NCBI GenBank assembly: GCA_024349245.1
Contig: JALDNG010000477.1
Span: forward strand, 124,001-188,000
DNA: 64,000 bases
Reading direction: 5' to 3'
Source of the DNA: Neodontobutis hainanensis
Lineage: Eukaryota > Chordata > Actinopteri > Gobiiformes > Odontobutidae
Shown: piece after piece, positions 61,101-64,000 of the stretch
Layout of the letters: every line of letters starts with the position of its first letter
Position numbering within the stretch: the first letter of the stretch is position 1
Notes under the pieces: generated by a model
Seen by the model: only the letters and a program-made list of their open reading frames with translations
Databases searched by the model: none
Told to the model about the DNA's origin: nothing
Translations under genes and position numbers: made by a program

Positions 61101-64000
61101 GTATGGCTTATGTAAGATATTTTTGAGTTTTTTTCAAGTGTATTTCCATTTTGGCAGATTATTAAGACTGCCCGAAAATTTAAAAAATTTTATATCCTTA
61201 AGATTTGATATTAAGGTAGTCCAAAATATAACTATAACATGGGTGTGTAAATTTTTTAGTATTTCTGAACAAAGAAAAGGTTTATGTTACAAAATTAAAT
61301 TTAGTATAAAATAAAGTCAAAAATCACTGCTAAAGATATTTTTCCATTTTGGCTACGATTTAATGGTAAATTTTAACAAATTAATGTATGGTTTTTGTTT
61401 AAATCTACGATTTGTGTTTACTTGAACAGCTAAAAGTCCATGTTGCACTGAAAATAATACCATTTATGACAGGCTTCTCACATAAACTTTGCTTTCAAGT
61501 CAAAAATAATTAATCCTGTCTGAAGTAAGTTGAAGTATATTACTCTTTTATCAAAATATTCTCTGTTTTTAGAATCCATACGGGTAATTCTTTCAACGAT
61601 TTTAAGAAATTACATTATAAATTTGGTTATGTAATCACTTTTACAAATTTCCCCATCTAATTTCTCCAATATAAATGCCAGAAAAACGTTTATACCCTTT
61701 TATATCTTCTATAAATTAATTTTTGAACTGGAGGAAAGAGTAAATATTAACATACGTTCGACTTTCGAATAAAAATTTATTTGACACAAAAAGAAAAATA
61801 ATAACTGTCAACAGTAATTAAAAAAATTTTATGATTTCGGATTGAATCAACTCTCAAGATAAGGGGGGTAGGATTATAAGACTACATTTTGAAGGTTTAT
61901 TTTTGCGAGGACATCATTTTAATACATTTACAGAAAATTATTCAACTTTTGACACTTAGTTGTTTTTATGCGAATTGCATTTTTATGGGACTTCCCTGGA
62001 TCCTCTACTCAACTCACCCCATGCATGAGAATAAATAACATATGATTATGGATCAAATAATAATATTCTTTTTATCTATTTTCGTATGACTGAAAAAATT
62101 GGTTTTAAATTTTAAGAGTTATAAATGAAATGCATTCTGTGACAGAGTTTTCTTCAGGGATCATACATCACAGTGGATTGTGGAAGCCGCTCTAATTTAA
62201 ATTGATTGATAATTTTGATGATAAATAAATACCATTTGTCTCATTTTTGTTTTTAGAACGTGTTATTAATTGACATTAATTCAATCATTACAATTATTTT
62301 AGCAATTGACGAACTTTTGACCATAATAGTATAAATAGAACTTCCCATAAGTGCTCGATTAATCCAGATCCTAGTTAATTAAGTAAAAGTTCTAGATTTA
62401 TTTTACAAAACATGTTAAATAAGTTCCCTTAAAGAAATTGTGAAAATTCAAAGACCAATCAAAATATTTTAACAAGAATCAACAAAGGCCTCGCTTGTTA
62501 AAACATAAGTTCCTGCGAGCACCGTATAAACCATGCCTTTAATCAGTAAAGAAGATCATTATTTCGAAAAACGTTAATTGAAGTTTATTAGGGAAAACCC
62601 ACTGCCAATTAGAAGTTATAACTTTAGGTTTAAGCATTTTTGCCAAATTTTCTATAATTTAGCAAGAACACACCAAAATAAAAACATTTTGTTCAAAGTA
62701 AAAATATTTAAATTAAAAATATTTTCCAAGCATGTATGGAAAAAATAACTTCTTTAATAATTATATTTTAAACTCAAATATTTTAAAAATAACATAACTC
62801 AAAACGCGGTGAATCTTGTGATTTTTCTCTTGAGGTTATGAAAATGAAATTCTTATATTTTATTTTTATGAAAACATCAAACGTTTTTCAATCTTGCCTG
62901 TTGAATAATCCTAATTACGTCCATTCTTGTCGTATTATATTATATAGTCATAATATGCAAACTTTAACCACCCTGATATTTTTTCTGATTTTTATTCAAC
63001 CATCTCAATAAGAGTTAAAATATATGCATATAAAATACTAATGACTCGTTCAAAATTATAATTTATAAAATTACTGATAATGAAATTTAGAATTCATCAA
63101 AGTGAAAATCTATCTTGATCACATCAAAGTAAGAGAAATTTATGAGTTTATATGTTTTAAAAAATGTTTATTGATATATTGGGGAGGAAATAAATACATA
63201 GAATATTAAATTAAAATTGAGTTCATCATTTATTATCTGTAAAGCTTAAATTCTAAATTTTATTACAGATATTTAAATATTTTCTTTAAGTAGTGTTATT
63301 AATTTAAATCAAAATTGCAGCCGTTGATTAGATTTGAAAGGACCCTTTGTTTAGTCGCTATATCTGAAGAATTTTACAAATATGTCAAGTAATATATCAA
63401 TAAATCAAATTTTACAAATTGATTAAAAAATATTAACCTTCCTGCGATGAATTAAAACATCTTGGAGTTTGTGGTTCAAATTTTACCAACCTTAAATTTA
63501 CATAAGGTGAAAAAATCAAAATGACATGAAATAAAAACTCAAAAATATGAGAGTAGATAATTCAATAAAATAATTAAACCAGGATTTTTGATATTTTTAT
63601 TGAAGAAAAAGTTCGCATCCATATAACTTAAAATATAGCAGATTCTGAAATCTTATCTCTCTTTATGGTGTCATCTAAATTGAAACTGTCGTTTTAAACT
63701 ACTTTGTGCATCGTGGAATATTCTGTTTTTAAGTGATTTCTAAAAGAGGTTTTTCTTTTTTAAAATATTTTAATTGGTAGGATTTAACACTCGCGATAAA
63801 AATTTTATTTGATATCGTTAAAACTTCTCCTTTAAATATAATTTTAGAAACGAGAATTTTTGATTTTTTAACCTTTTACTTCTCTTAAAAACATCAATAC
63901 ATTTATTACCTTCAGAGTAACATTTTAAATAAAAATGGGTATTATTTTAAAATTTTCGAGAAAATGTAAAAATATGGTATTTTATCATCGTTTGTTCATG
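58141..64000. other. AT-rich spacer to the right edge
   Basis: No gene, RNA or transposon is readable. A single conspicuous GC-rich spot (CCGCGGCGCGGGG, about 59152-59164) stands in otherwise AT-rich DNA. Confidence 0.4.

Noticed and set aside
1..64000. CRISPR arrays, prokaryotic operons, phage or plasmid functions
   Set aside because: No regularly spaced repeats, no tightly packed genes and no Shine-Dalgarno pattern; the transposon content is eukaryotic.

Overview
The window is a strongly A+T-rich stretch of eukaryotic, probably animal, nuclear DNA. Long gene-poor spacers separate a few protein-coding remnants. There are no operons, ribosome-binding-site patterns, rRNA genes or convincing tRNA genes. 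The readable material is almost all transposon fossils: three Ty3/gypsy retrotransposons, one FLYWCH/Mutator-like (MULE) DNA transposon and one piggyBac-like transposon. This mix, with this base composition, would fit a myxozoan, flatworm, nematode or similar AT-rich metazoan. The sequence alone does not settle the organism.

Layout. (1) About 4.18-7.82 kb, minus strand: an ancient Ty3/gypsy element (here 'C'), recognisable only in pieces in the order gag, protease, reverse transcriptase, RNase H, integrase. (2) 10.75-11.23 kb: an intact 161-codon single-exon ORF of unknown function, with a repeated GCGTGAA motif upstream. (3) About 12.74-19.48 kb: an old plus-strand gypsy element ('A'). It was split between RNase H and integrase by a younger, structurally complete gypsy element ('B', 15068-19249). 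Element B has TG...CA long terminal repeats of only 89 bp, a 4-bp target duplication (CAAT), a perfect polypurine tract, a gag start codon inside the 5' LTR and a pol stop codon inside the 3' LTR. Its pol is broken by several frameshifts and stops. (4) About 20.27-21.57 kb: a decayed MULE transposase with an N-terminal FLYWCH zinc finger. (5) 30.79-32.43 kb: a long unidentified protein gene read in three consecutive frames, so broken by two opposite frameshifts. (6) About 41.5-42.9 kb: a patch of coding-like but unassigned sequence. (7) About 57.0-58.1 kb, minus strand: a piggyBac-like transposase fossil. The rest is AT-rich spacer with only short palindromes, hairpins and small GC-richer patches.

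There is no cooperating host pathway to describe. The coherent story is successive transposon insertion and decay, with the 12.7-21.6 kb segment as a nested transposon cluster. The most unusual object is element B, whose LTRs are near the small end of known LTR sizes and share sequence with both ends of its coding region. Family assignments rest on motifs read by eye; no database search or alignment was run.
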